The notes beneath the pieces are model-generated. The model was not told the origin of the DNA. It ran no database searches and saw nothing but the letters and a program-made list of their open reading frames with translations. From the NCBI GenBank assembly GCA_947498065.1, contig CANMIS010000001.1, positions 682,001 to 746,000 on the forward strand: 64,000 bases of DNA, written 5' to 3'. The DNA is from an uncultured Erythrobacter sp. (GTDB taxonomy: Bacteria > Pseudomonadota > Alphaproteobacteria > Sphingomonadales > Sphingomonadaceae). Below are positions 19,817-28,860 of the stretch, piece after piece. Every line of letters begins with the position of its first letter. The stretch's first letter is position 1. The position numbers and the translations under genes are program-made.

Positions 19817-20323
19817 TTACGCCTCCCCAGCGGCATCGACAAGCGCGCTGTCAAGCGCGGCGCGCGGGGCCTTGTCGCCCCACAGCACGAATTGGAACGC
19901 GGGATAGAACCGGTCGCATTCATCAATCGCCGTTTCGACCAAAGATTGCGCTTGGGTCAGGCTGAGCATGCCATCATCGCCCAGCATTGCGCCGTGGCGA
20001 TAGAGCAGCACGTCGCCATTGGACCAAATGTCGAAATGGCCAAGCCACATCTGCTCATTGACCAGGCACAGCAATTCATAGGCCGCCGGCCGCTTCTCCG
20101 CGCTGACGCGAATGTCGGGCAGAGCGATGAATTGCAGGACATTGTCCTCTGCCCGCCAGATCGCGCGCAGCTGATATTTGGTCCAGCTGCCCTGCACTTC
20201 GCCGGTCAGCTCGTCATTGGACACGATTTCGCACGGCCAGCCGCGCGCCTCGAACAAGGCCGCCAGCATATCGACCGGCGCGGCGTCTTCCGAAGCGCTA
20301 AACTCGTTCTCGCGCGGTCTCAT
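19817..20323 (-). CDS. YbjN domain protein
   Basis: A soluble protein of 168 residues from the chosen ATG, matching YbjN-like proteins (type III secretion chaperone-like fold). Visible features are DMLAALFEARGWPCEIVSNDE near the N-terminus and an alpha/beta body with LPDIRVSAEKRPAAYELLCLVNE. In enterobacteria YbjN affects motility and stress responses, but the mechanism is unknown. The frame continues to an ATG at 20428; those 35 residues have no counterpart I recognise. proC follows after 37 bases. Confidence 0.82.
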   Translation of the reverse strand: MRPRENEFSASEDAAPVDMLAALFEARGWPCEIVSNDELTGEVQGSWTKYQLRAIWRAEDNVLQFIALPDIRVSAEKRPAAYELLCLVNEQMWLGHFDIWSNGDVLLYRHGAMLGDDGMLSLTQAQSLVETAIDECDRFYPAFQFVLWGDKAPRAALDSALVDAAGEA

Positions 20324-20464
20324 GATTTGGCTATCTTTGTCATCAGCCACGACAGATGCATCGGCAAAGGGTCGCTTGGCAATGTGAAGGCGTCCGCCGG
20401 CTGGGGAGAACCCTATTGCGCTGTTCAAAGCCTGTGCACAGAAAGCTGTTCGTAACCCAAAAAC

Positions 20465-22057
20465 TTATTTAAGTTCTTGAATTTCCTGCCCTTCTGGACT
20501 GGTGTAGGTGAAGCTGTCCAGACCCTGGGCCCGCAGTGCGGTAACCAGCTGGCGCGCTTCCTGCGCGGTGCCAAGCGGTCCGGCGAGCAGGCGATTGGCC
20601 TCGCCCCAGCGCACAACATGCGGGTTTAGGCCGCTCAATTCGTCCGGCGCAGTGCGGGTGAAACGCCGCCAATCGAACCGCAAGGCGGAGCGATCCTTAC
20701 CCGTTGCCACCTGCACCCATTGGCGGCGCGGATGCTCTGGCTCTGCTGGTTGTTCTTCGATTTCGCTTTCACGCGGGATCTCAATCGCGGCCAGATCGAC
20801 CGCGCCCTCACCCGCTCTGGTGACGCGCGGCACGTCGGAGCCAAACTCCGCAAAGGCATCGGCTACACTTGAACGCGGGGCCGGTGCCGTCTCGCGGGTG
20901 TTGACCCGCGCGAGGTCAAATCCGGGGCGCAGCGACTCTCCTCCAGCCGAGGTAGCCGCGTCAGTGTCGCCCGCGCGGGCCACACGAACTGTTTCAGCCG
21001 AAGCTGGAGTGGTCTGCGTCTGCGCCTCCGGAGCCGCAGCAATTGCAGCCGCAGGCGGCGTGGAAGAAGACGGCTCAATCTGTTCAACGCCGGGGGTAAA
21101 GCTCTGCTCAGCGGCATCACCCGCATCAGCGACCCGGCCCAGCGGCTCTCCTGCCGGAGCCAGACGGGTATCCGCTGCGCTCGCAATGGCTCTGCCTTGC
21201 GCGGCATATTCCGCAATGCGCGGATCGTCGCGGCCCACTTGCGCAGCGGCGGGGAAGATGCCGAGATTAGCGGCGGCGGCCTGCTGAGCCTTGGTCAGGC
21301 GCGGCATGAACGCGAGATAGGGTGTCATGCGCGCGGCCAAATCGCGCGGCATCACCGCATCGACAATCGCCGCTGCCTCGTCTTGTTCGCCCAATATGGC
21401 GAGGCCAAACGCTTGCGTGCGGAAGGCGGCGAAATCGCGCGCTTCCAATTGCGGTCTCAGGATCTCTTCAAAGGCTTGCTTGTCCCCGGCAATCGCCTGG
21501 CTGAGCGCAAGGCGGCGCACCACTTCGCTGTCTTCATTAAGCGCCAAGGCATCGCGATAGCTCGCCTGCGCGGCTTGATTGTTGCCGACCAGATCGAATG
21601 CCAGACCGCGGTCACCCATAACGTCGCGGGAAGAAGCGCCAGCGGCCTCTGCCTCATTGAACAACCGTAGCGCTTCAATGGGCCGGTCGGAGCGAAGGAA
21701 CACCGCTGCCATGCCCATTTTGACCCGCGAGTCGGTGGGTGAAATATCCTGAGCGCGGCCGAAGAAACCGATCGCGGCGTCCATATCGCCCAGAAGCATC
21801 GCGGCATTTCCCGCTTCGATCAGAGTGCTGAGATCGCGCGGGCGCCGGGCCAAACGTTTCAGCGCGCGGTTGAGCCGCTGAACCTGAGCCGATGGCAAGG
21901 GCTGCACGACTTCGCGCGAGGTCGCCCCAGCGTCTTGCGCATGAGCAGGCACGGCGATCATGCTTAGGCCAAGGCCAGAAACGGCAGCCAGCAGCGCGAG
22001 TGGCATACGCGCGGCAATGCCAGGCAGGAAAAGCGAACGGGGGGACAGCAGAATCAT
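20465..22057 (-). CDS. SPOR-domain protein with tetratricopeptide-like repeats
   Basis: Exported protein of about 530 residues. A signal sequence ends at AHA-QDA. Helical TPR-like repeats cover about 55-250 (GNAAMLLGDMDAAIGFFGRA and similar). A Pro/Ala/Glu/Thr-rich disordered linker spans about 270-440, and a SPOR domain (about 450-530; WVQVATGKDRSAL, VVRWGEANRLLAGPLGT) binds denuded peptidoglycan glycans. SPOR proteins localise to the division septum, which fits its place directly after ftsZ. The ATG was chosen for the signal peptide; the frame is open for 54 more codons. Exact function unknown. Confidence 0.85.
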   Translation of the reverse strand: MILLSPRSLFLPGIAARMPLALLAAVSGLGLSMIAVPAHAQDAGATSREVVQPLPSAQVQRLNRALKRLARRPRDLSTLIEAGNAAMLLGDMDAAIGFFGRAQDISPTDSRVKMGMAAVFLRSDRPIEALRLFNEAEAAGASSRDVMGDRGLAFDLVGNNQAAQASYRDALALNEDSEVVRRLALSQAIAGDKQAFEEILRPQLEARDFAAFRTQAFGLAILGEQDEAAAIVDAVMPRDLAARMTPYLAFMPRLTKAQQAAAANLGIFPAAAQVGRDDPRIAEYAAQGRAIASAADTRLAPAGEPLGRVADAGDAAEQSFTPGVEQIEPSSSTPPAAAIAAAPEAQTQTTPASAETVRVARAGDTDAATSAGGESLRPGFDLARVNTRETAPAPRSSVADAFAEFGSDVPRVTRAGEGAVDLAAIEIPRESEIEEQPAEPEHPRRQWVQVATGKDRSALRFDWRRFTRTAPDELSGLNPHVVRWGEANRLLAGPLGTAQEARQLVTALRAQGLDSFTYTSPEGQEIQELK

Positions 22058-22244
22058 AGTCTCTACACCTTGGCCATTTTGGCTAGCGAAAGCGAACTGA
22101 AAGCGAGGTGAACACCGCACCTTGGCGAATAACGCACCGCTCGCCTGTGTGTGCCAAGAAATAGACCCGCGCGGCACCCCAAACGCAAATCGGGCGAGCG
22201 CATCGCTGCACCCGCCCAATTTATCTCACGTGTCTTAGGCGCAA

Positions 22245-23984
22245 TTACTGGTTGTTTTGGCGTCCGAGGAAGCGTGGAATGCTGAGCGCTGGTGCGTCTT
22301 CGCCACTCTTATCCTCTTCCTCTTCTTCCTCTGCATCGTCCGATCCGGAGCTACGCGAGAGGTTGGCCATGCGTTCGAACAGAGTGCTGCCGCCGCCAGA
22401 GGCCGCGCCTGCTGCTCCGCCGCCGCCTGCGCCGCCGCCATCGCCGTGGCCGGAGCCAAGGATACCAGAGCGGCGTGATGGTACGCCCGATTCAACTGGA
22501 TTGTCTTCTTCAGCCAGACGGTCAGCGCTGGCGAGCAAATCATCGCCGCCATCCGCATCGTCTTCTGGTGCTTCTGCGGTCAGGTCGAACGCGGCTTCAC
22601 CGTCATCACTTTCGCCCTCAACTTCCGCGCCAAAGCCAGCCTCTGCAGTCGAACCAAACGCTTCATCATCTGCTGGTTCCGGCATACTGCCTTCGCCCAA
22701 ACCGGCCTCTGCATCGCGCAGACCGGCCAGCGGATCGACAATGCCATCGACATCGTCATCATCGAGCTCGCCCAGATCATCGCCAGCTTGCATGCCGGAA
22801 AGATCAAACGGCTCAACTGAAATTGGCTCTTCTTCTTCCTCGATCTCGTCCACTTCTGGTTCGGACAGGATCATCGGCTCTGGCTCTGACAGGGTCAGCG
22901 GCTCAGCTTCCGCCGCCGCTGCGATGTCTTCTTCGCCGGGCAATGGCAGAACCGGACGCTTCGGCGCGCGCGCACTAGAGAGCGCAACCGGTGCGCTGTC
23001 CCGCGTCGTACCAACCGCGCCTTGCTCTATACCGGTCGCGACCACGCTGACGCGGATCTTGCCGTCTAGATCGGGATTGAACGCGCTGCCCCAGATGATG
23101 TTCGCATCATCGTCCACCAGCTCGCGAATGTGGTTTGCCGCCTCGTCCACTTCGAGCAGCTTCATGTCTTCGCCGCCGATGATCGAAATGATCACGCCCT
23201 TGGCGCCTTGCATGCTGACCCCGTCGAGCAGCGGGTTGGCAATCGCCTGTTCCGCTGCATCAAGCGCGCGGTTTTCACCTTCGCCCTCGCCTGTGCCCAT
23301 CATCGCCTTGCCCATTTCGCTCATCACAGAGCGCACATCGGCAAAGTCGAGGTTGATGAGGCCCGGCATCACCATCAGATCGGTGATCGAACGAACGCCC
23401 TGCTGCAGCACTTCATCGGCCAGCTGGAACGCTTCTTTAAACGTGGTTTCGGCCTGAGCGACCAGGAACAGGTTCTGGTTCGGGATGACGATCAGAGTGT
23501 CGACATGCTCTTGCAGCTCGTCAATGCCCGCCTCTGCCGCGCGCATCCGCCGCGTGCCTTCGAAGAGGAATGGCTTGGTTACCACGCCAACCGTCAGCAC
23601 GCCTTTGCGGCGGGCCGCCTCGGCGATCACTGGCGCGGCACCCGTTCCGGTGCCGCCGCCCATGCCAGCGGCGATGAAAACCATGTTCACGCCTTCCAGC
23701 GCGGTTTCGATTTCAGAAACGGTTTCTTCCGCCGCCGCTTTGCCGACCTCTGGCCGGGCACCTGCGCCCAAACCGCCGGTGATATCCGGCCCCAGTTGAA
23801 TGCGGGTCGCCGCCGGGCTGCTGCTCAGCGCCTGAGCGTCCGTGTTGGCAACAATGAACTCAACACCTTCGATGTCGGATTCAATCATGTTCGCAATCGC
23901 ATTGCCGCCAGCGCCGCCAATACCCACCACGGTAATGCGGGGCCGCATGTCATCGCTCGCTGCTGGTCCGATATTAATGCTCAT
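22245..23984 (-). CDS. ftsZ: cell division protein FtsZ
   Basis: Tubulin-like GTPase that builds the division ring. The 579 residues start with a canonical core (about 14-325): [18 protein letters not shown], the tubulin signature [10 protein letters not shown] near 107, and the synergy-loop motif NLDFADV. A very long acidic linker of about 230 residues with Glu/Asp runs and a Gly-rich patch follows. The C-terminal peptide [10 protein letters not shown] is the FtsA/membrane-tether site. GGGA lies six bases before the ATG; a TTG one codon earlier is ignored. A 150-base gap with a DnaA box separates it from ftsA, so it probably has its own promoter. Confidence 0.97.
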   Translation of the reverse strand: MSINIGPAASDDMRPRITVVGIGGAGGNAIANMIESDIEGVEFIVANTDAQALSSSPAATRIQLGPDITGGLGAGARPEVGKAAAEETVSEIETALEGVNMVFIAAGMGGGTGTGAAPVIAEAARRKGVLTVGVVTKPFLFEGTRRMRAAEAGIDELQEHVDTLIVIPNQNLFLVAQAETTFKEAFQLADEVLQQGVRSITDLMVMPGLINLDFADVRSVMSEMGKAMMGTGEGEGENRALDAAEQAIANPLLDGVSMQGAKGVIISIIGGEDMKLLEVDEAANHIRELVDDDANIIWGSAFNPDLDGKIRVSVVATGIEQGAVGTTRDSAPVALSSARAPKRPVLPLPGEEDIAAAAEAEPLTLSEPEPMILSEPEVDEIEEEEEPISVEPFDLSGMQAGDDLGELDDDDVDGIVDPLAGLRDAEAGLGEGSMPEPADDEAFGSTAEAGFGAEVEGESDDGEAAFDLTAEAPEDDADGGDDLLASADRLAEEDNPVESGVPSRRSGILGSGHGDGGGAGGGGAAGAASGGGSTLFERMANLSRSSGSDDAEEEEEEDKSGEDAPALSIPRFLGRQNNQ

Positions 23985-24091
23985 CAATTGTCCCTTTCAG
24001 GCGAGAGACGACCCATCCTTGTCCCGCCATACGTAATATTTCTCAATACTTGTGCCACATTCGCGTCTTCGCGGTTATAGCGCACTAACCC

Positions 24092-24100
24092 TTATCCACA
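24092..24100 (+). promoter_or_regulatory. perfect DnaA box in the ftsA-ftsZ gap
   Basis: TTATCCACA matches the strong DnaA-box consensus at every position. It lies 108 bases before the ftsZ start in the only sizeable gap at this end of the dcw cluster. In Caulobacter DnaA is reported to activate ftsZ transcription, so the placement is meaningful. No second perfect box is visible in this gap. Confidence 0.7.
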
Positions 24101-24137
24101 GAGCCTCAATTGTTCCTCGGCCTCTTACCAAGGCTCT

Positions 24138-25457
24138 TTAGAAGTATTCCTTAAGCGCGCGGAATAATCGCGCCGCCATTTGTGTCCCTACCACACCGCC
24201 GCCGTATTTGGCGGTCTGCTGATATTGTGCGCCGATTGCGCGAATATCGACCGGATCATCTGCGGCATAGAGGCATAGTCCCGCCAATGTCGCAAAGCCC
24301 GGCGTTGAATGCGCCTCTGGCAGCCCGGTTAACGTTGGCGCGCGGCCAATGCGCACGGGCATCCCTAGCGCACCTTGCGCAAATTCGGCGAGCCCAGCAA
24401 GCTCAGCTCCGCCGCCGGTGAGCACCACTTGGCCTGCCCGCGAGCCGGAAAAGCCCATCGCCTTCAGCGCCCGGCCCACTTCATCGGTGAGCTGGGAGAG
24501 GTTTTGCGTCACCACCGAGACCAGTTCCGCTCTCGCAATGCGGTTTTTATCATCCGCACCGCGTGCCAATGGCCCGGTGACTTCATCGCCTGGTCCGTTG
24601 ACCGGAATCATCTCGCGGTGATCGCTTGGCGAGGCGATAGCAGATCCTGAGACACATTTCAGCCGTTCTGCCTGAAACCGCCGAATGCCAAAGGCGCTGG
24701 CGATCGCGTCGGTGATATCGCCCGAGCCATAAGGCAGAGCGCGCAGACCCAGCAGCATGCCGCCAGCGTGGACGGACACATTGGTCACATCATTGCCGAT
24801 TTCGACCAATGCAACACCCAGTTCGCGCTCTTCCTGCGAGAGCACAGCGTAGCTGGTGGCGAGCGGCGCAGCGACGACGCCCTCAACCTCCAAATGCGCG
24901 CTTTGCACAACTTCGGTGAGGTTGCGCACCGGCGCGCCATCGGCCAGCATCACATGCACATCAACGCCCAGCCGCTCTGCATGGAGCCCGCGCGGATTGG
25001 CGACGCCATGCGCGCCGTCGAGCGTGTAATGCGCTGGCTGAGCGTGCAGGACCATCCGCCCGTCAGGCTGGATCGTGTCGCGCGCCGCAATCAGCAGGTG
25101 TTCAACATCTTCCTCTTCGATCCGGCGTCCGCCGATCTCAATCTCGACCTTGGAAACATTGCTGGCTAGACCAGCACCCGCACAAGCCACCCACACGCTT
25201 TGCACGCTGGCACCGGCGTTTTTCTCCGCCCGCTCCACCGCATCGCGAATGGCATAGGTCGCCGCTCTCATATCGATCACATAGCCGCGCTTGATCCCTT
25301 GGCTGGCGCGGTGGCCAGAGCCCAGCACGATAAGATCGCCGTTCTCCGTCTCACCCATAATCATGGCTGAGATGCGGAACGAGCCGATATTGACCGCGCC
25401 AAAAATTTTGGAAAGGCGCGCTTTACCGGCGGAGCTGTGACCCTTGGAGCTCGCCAT
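24138..25457 (-). CDS. ftsA: cell division protein FtsA
   Basis: Actin-like membrane tether of FtsZ, 439 residues. It shows the phosphate-1-like segment GAVNIGSFRISAMI, an SHS2-type 1C subdomain (about 90-190), the phosphate-2 VEIGNDVTNVSV and the adenosine motif VVLTGGGAELAGL. A C-terminal amphipathic helix (MAARLFRALKEYF) serves membrane binding. The ATG overlaps the ftsQ TAA by one base (TAATG), so translation is coupled. The chain is complete and of normal length. Confidence 0.96.
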   Translation of the reverse strand: MASSKGHSSAGKARLSKIFGAVNIGSFRISAMIMGETENGDLIVLGSGHRASQGIKRGYVIDMRAATYAIRDAVERAEKNAGASVQSVWVACAGAGLASNVSKVEIEIGGRRIEEEDVEHLLIAARDTIQPDGRMVLHAQPAHYTLDGAHGVANPRGLHAERLGVDVHVMLADGAPVRNLTEVVQSAHLEVEGVVAAPLATSYAVLSQEERELGVALVEIGNDVTNVSVHAGGMLLGLRALPYGSGDITDAIASAFGIRRFQAERLKCVSGSAIASPSDHREMIPVNGPGDEVTGPLARGADDKNRIARAELVSVVTQNLSQLTDEVGRALKAMGFSGSRAGQVVLTGGGAELAGLAEFAQGALGMPVRIGRAPTLTGLPEAHSTPGFATLAGLCLYAADDPVDIRAIGAQYQQTAKYGGGVVGTQMAARLFRALKEYF

Positions 25458-26374
25458 TACGGTGTTCCTCCGGCGCCCGATCCACCGGCGAGCAATTGTT
25501 CAGAGCGTCCCGGCACGCGCATGTAGATGCGCGGCGGCGCGCGCATGTCAAAGGTCGCGACTTTTCCGCCGATCAAGCGGTTTTGCCCGTCCATTCGCGC
25601 GAATTTAACCAGCGCTGTGGCCGCTTCGCCATCGCCCTCAGGCAAAGCCAGGATTTGCTCAGTTTTAAACGACAGGTTCCAGCGGCGATTGCCGACCCAT
25701 TCGGCCGCCTCAATCTGAGGCTTCAGCGCAGGAGCGGTGGCCAGCAGACGGTCGAGATCGGCCACTTGGCGACTGGCACCCGGACCGGAAATCATCAGCA
25801 TTTCTTTGGCCTTGTCGCGCGCGACCGGCTCCAGCTCCGTGCCCTCTGCGTCGATCAGCACCAATCGGTCAGGCTTCTCCAGCACCGCATGCGGCGTGCG
25901 CTCAACGATATCGATCGCCAAAGTGTCAGGCAGCTGAGCAGAAACCCGCGCATCCTTGACCCATGGCAATTCCAGCAATTCTTCGCGCAGAGCCTCCAGC
26001 TCAACCTGAGGCATAGGCCGGTCACGCTGAGCCAAAGCGCGGCTGTAGACGTGTTGCTCGTCCATCCGGCTGGTGCCGGTCACGCGCACACGGCGCACCT
26101 CAAACCCAGCGTCAGAGGCGAGGTGCGCGACCTGAGCCTGAGCCATCGCCGGAACGCCTGCAAGGCTGGCAATGAACCACGCCAGCGCCACTGCGCCGCC
26201 GATGATGATGGACAGGAAGATGCGCTGCAATTGCTCGTCTGTGAACGGCAAAAGGCCGATCACACTGTCGAGGACGCCGCTGGTCCGCGCCCGCGCTTGG
26301 CGGGCCGTTTTCGCCCGGCTCGATGCCTTTACTGCGCGCCTTACACCTTTTCCGCCGCGTTTAATCTGCGCCAT
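25457..26374 (-). CDS. ftsQ: cell division protein FtsQ/DivIB
   Basis: Bitopic divisome protein of 305 residues. The cytoplasmic N-terminus is strongly basic, one membrane span lies near 50-75, then come the POTRA domain (FEVRRVRVTGTSRMDEQHVYSRAL region) and a periplasmic beta domain with LPWVKDARVSAQLPDTLAIDIVERTPHA. AGGAGG five bases before the ATG at 26374 decides the start, which lies inside the 3' end of ddl. It bridges FtsB/L with other divisome members. ftsA follows with a one-base overlap. Confidence 0.95.
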   Translation of the reverse strand: MAQIKRGGKGVRRAVKASSRAKTARQARARTSGVLDSVIGLLPFTDEQLQRIFLSIIIGGAVALAWFIASLAGVPAMAQAQVAHLASDAGFEVRRVRVTGTSRMDEQHVYSRALAQRDRPMPQVELEALREELLELPWVKDARVSAQLPDTLAIDIVERTPHAVLEKPDRLVLIDAEGTELEPVARDKAKEMLMISGPGASRQVADLDRLLATAPALKPQIEAAEWVGNRRWNLSFKTEQILALPEGDGEAATALVKFARMDGQNRLIGGKVATFDMRAPPRIYMRVPGRSEQLLAGGSGAGGTP

Positions 26375-27371
26375 CAGTGCCTCCTGTTTGCTTGGCAGGC
26401 GCAGCAGAACCGGCCTGCGCCGCCCCATGTATCCTGAGCGCCTCGTGCACGATCATTTCTGCAAGATCGGCATAATCAATTCCGGCATGTTTCGCCTGCT
26501 CTGGCACGAGGCTTAGCGGCGTCATGCCCGGCTGAGTGTTGGTCTCCAGCACAAACAGACCGGCCTCGCCTGCCTCGTCATCCCAGCGGTAATCCGTGCG
26601 GCTCGCGCCGTGACAGCCCAGCAATTGGTGCGCGCGGATCGCATAGCTTTCGCACAGCGCCGCAATGTCCGCCGGGATATTCGCCGGGCAGACATGCTGC
26701 GTGCAGCCATCGGTGTATTTGTGTTCGTAATCGTAAAAGCCGCTTTCGATGATCAGCTCTGTCACGCCCAGCGCGCGCGGCCCATCTGGCCCGTCGATCA
26801 CCGCGGTGGTGAGCTCGCGCCCCTTGATAAAGGGTTCGGCGAGCAGCTCTTTAAACTCCTGCCACGGCCCCTCGGCACCCCGGGCAATCGGATTGCCGAC
26901 ATTGCTATCCTCGGTGATGATCGCGACGCCCACGGACGAGCCTTCATTCACAGGCTTCAGCACGTAAGGACGCGGCAGCGGGTCGCGCTTATGCAGCTCT
27001 TCAGAGGCGACGATATGCCCGCCCGGCATCGGGATGCCATGCGGGACAAGCGCCTGCTTGGTCAGCTGTTTATCAATCGCGATCACAGAGGTCGCAACGC
27101 CGGAATGGGTGTAAGGGATGCCCATTAGATCGAGCATGCCCTGCACCGTGCCGTCTTCACCGGGCACGCCGTGCAGCGCGTTAAACACCACGTCTGGCGC
27201 TGCCTCAGCGATCCGCGCAGCGACATCGCGGCCCATATCGATCCGGGTGACGCGGTGGCCCTTGCTCTCGAGCGCATCGGCAATGCCATTGCCAGTCATC
27301 AAGGAGACCTCGCGCTCTGCGGCCCAGCCGCCCATCAGGACGGCGATATGGAGGTTGGAGAGCACAGTCAT
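26361..27371 (-). CDS. ddl: D-alanine--D-alanine ligase
   Basis: ATP-grasp enzyme of 336 residues making the D-Ala-D-Ala dipeptide for MurF. Landmarks are the N-terminal VLMGGWAAEREVSLMTGN, the lid region VLKPVNEGSSVGV, and C-terminal metal ligands around LETNTQPGMTPLSLVPEQA. The ATG overlaps the stop of the DUF4262 gene as ATGA (27368-27371) and the 3' end overlaps the ftsQ start, so it is coupled on both sides. Normally ddl follows murB directly; here a foreign-looking gene stands between them. Confidence 0.96.
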   Translation of the reverse strand: MTVLSNLHIAVLMGGWAAEREVSLMTGNGIADALESKGHRVTRIDMGRDVAARIAEAAPDVVFNALHGVPGEDGTVQGMLDLMGIPYTHSGVATSVIAIDKQLTKQALVPHGIPMPGGHIVASEELHKRDPLPRPYVLKPVNEGSSVGVAIITEDSNVGNPIARGAEGPWQEFKELLAEPFIKGRELTTAVIDGPDGPRALGVTELIIESGFYDYEHKYTDGCTQHVCPANIPADIAALCESYAIRAHQLLGCHGASRTDYRWDDEAGEAGLFVLETNTQPGMTPLSLVPEQAKHAGIDYADLAEMIVHEALRIHGAAQAGSAAPAKQTGGTDGAD

Positions 27372-27889
27372 GACGCCAATCTCGGCTCGTAAAGCGCAGG
27401 TTGATCGGCACGCACCCATTCCTCGCAACCCTCTTCCCAAGGGAAAACGCCACTAGCATCCGGCCAAACAAGTTGAGCGACCTTCAACAATTCTCGATCC
27501 ATATGGGTACGGTGGTACCACATTGCGGAATTGAGATATTCTTCTTCAATACGGCTTGGATGGACAAGCCTTACGATACCGTCATAGTCCCCGAAGAACT
27601 CATCGAGGCGGACACCTTCATTTAGCTCTTGTCCGGCGGCACACATGGCAAGAAGTTGGTTGATTGCAGGTCCGCAAAAGTCGCCAGGTAGGCCAAAAAT
27701 AATGACTTCGGGAAAATCGGGAATGCCGACCTTCTCCAGAGTTTTTGTGAAACCGATCGAATAAACAAAGTTCGGCTCATCACCTTCTGGGTCAAAGACT
27801 CCGTTAAGGTGGCAGCCGTGTTTGTCGACATTGCCGACTATTTCACGTTCGCCTTTTGAAAGACCGTCTTTCTTGAACCAGTTTCTCAC
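27368..27889 (-). CDS. DUF4262 protein inserted in the dcw cluster
   Basis: Soluble protein of 173 residues of the DUF4262 family: GCHLNGVFDPEGDEPNFVYS, then IGFTKTLEK, PEVIIFGLPGDFCGPAINQL, and a C-terminal QLVWPDASGVFPWEEGCEEW. The family's function is unknown. The GTG chosen overlaps the murB stop as GTGA, and its own TGA overlaps the ddl start as ATGA, so it is fitted into the operon without a gap. Base composition is visibly more AT-rich and codon choice less GC3-biased than murB or ddl. It is not a recognised dcw gene in other bacteria, so it probably arrived by insertion. A role in wall synthesis is unproven. Confidence 0.85.
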   Translation of the reverse strand: MRNWFKKDGLSKGEREIVGNVDKHGCHLNGVFDPEGDEPNFVYSIGFTKTLEKVGIPDFPEVIIFGLPGDFCGPAINQLLAMCAAGQELNEGVRLDEFFGDYDGIVRLVHPSRIEEEYLNSAMWYHRTHMDRELLKVAQLVWPDASGVFPWEEGCEEWVRADQPALYEPRLAS

Positions 27890-28860
27890 GGCCTGCCCAC
27901 CCGCTTGATTTCCCACTCCAGCTGAATGCCGGAATGGGCATAGACTTTCTCGCGCACTATCTCGCCCAGACCTTCGATTTCGGTGCTGGTCGCATTGCCG
28001 GTGTTGATCAGGAAATTGCAGTGCTTCTCGCTCACCTGCGCAGCCCCATTCATCAGGCCGCGGCAGCCAGCCTCATCGATCAGCTTCCAACTGCTATGGC
28101 CGGGCGGGTTTTTGAACGTCGATCCGCCGGTCATGCTGCCAATTGGCTGCGAGTCTTTGCGCTCGCTGGAGATGCGGTTCATCTCAGCCTTGATCGTATC
28201 CGGATCGCCTGGAAAGCCTTCAAAGCGCGCGGCGACGACAACCGCGCCATCGGGCAATGCGGAATGGCGATAGCTGTATTGCAGCTCCTTGTTCGTCAGC
28301 GTCACAAACTGTCCATCCGGCAGGATCACATCGCAATCGACCAGCACATCGCAGGTTTCGCGGCCATAGCATCCGCCGTTCATGCGAGTGACACCGCCGA
28401 CCGACCCGGGAATGCCGGTGAAGAATGACAGCCCGTCGATCCCGGCTTTCGCCGCGCGCCGCGACACAATGCTGACCGGCGTCGCGGACCCAGCGGTCAG
28501 CGTTGTTTCGCCGGTTATCTCAACCTCAGAGAATTCCTTGCCTAGCTTGATAACTACGCCGGGCACGCCGCCGTCGCGGATAATCATGTTGGAGCCGACG
28601 CCCAGCGCCATGACAGGAATTTCTCCGTCCAACTGCTCGCAAAAGCTCTTCAGATCGTCGAGATCCTCAGGCTCAAACAGCCAATCGGCATTGCCGCCAC
28701 TTTTGAACCAGACGAATTTTGCCAGCGGCGCGTTCTGGGTCAGGCGGCCGCGAATGTTCTCTGTCGGCACAGGCGCGTTGGCGCCGCCCTCTATCGCACA
28801 GGTCGGGGCCATACCGCTGTCTCGGTCATTCCAGTCGTCGGGTTGTACCATGTCGTTCAT
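27886..28860 (-). CDS. murB: UDP-N-acetylenolpyruvoylglucosamine reductase
   Basis: FAD-dependent reduction of the enolpyruvyl ether to give UDP-MurNAc. The 324 residues show the FAD site [13 protein letters not shown] near 103, the [17 protein letters not shown] block, and the catalytic serine/glutamate region [22 protein letters not shown]. This is the type I enzyme. The start overlaps the murC stop as ATGA and the stop overlaps the DUF4262 GTG. The N-terminal 30 residues before the FAD domain are poorly conserved. Confidence 0.96.
   Translation of the reverse strand: MNDMVQPDDWNDRDSGMAPTCAIEGGANAPVPTENIRGRLTQNAPLAKFVWFKSGGNADWLFEPEDLDDLKSFCEQLDGEIPVMALGVGSNMIIRDGGVPGVVIKLGKEFSEVEITGETTLTAGSATPVSIVSRRAAKAGIDGLSFFTGIPGSVGGVTRMNGGCYGRETCDVLVDCDVILPDGQFVTLTNKELQYSYRHSALPDGAVVVAARFEGFPGDPDTIKAEMNRISSERKDSQPIGSMTGGSTFKNPPGHSSWKLIDEAGCRGLMNGAAQVSEKHCNFLINTGNATSTEIEGLGEIVREKVYAHSGIQLEWEIKRVGRP

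Noticed and set aside
22058..22244. Terminator after ftsZ
   Set aside because: GGGCG/CGCCC can pair after the stop but the loop is long, the stem is five base pairs and the T-rich tail is interrupted; evidence is too weak.
22252..23457. 401-codon open frame antisense to ftsZ
   Set aside because: A Ser/Pro-rich product created by the acidic linker read backwards; ftsZ on the other strand is certain.
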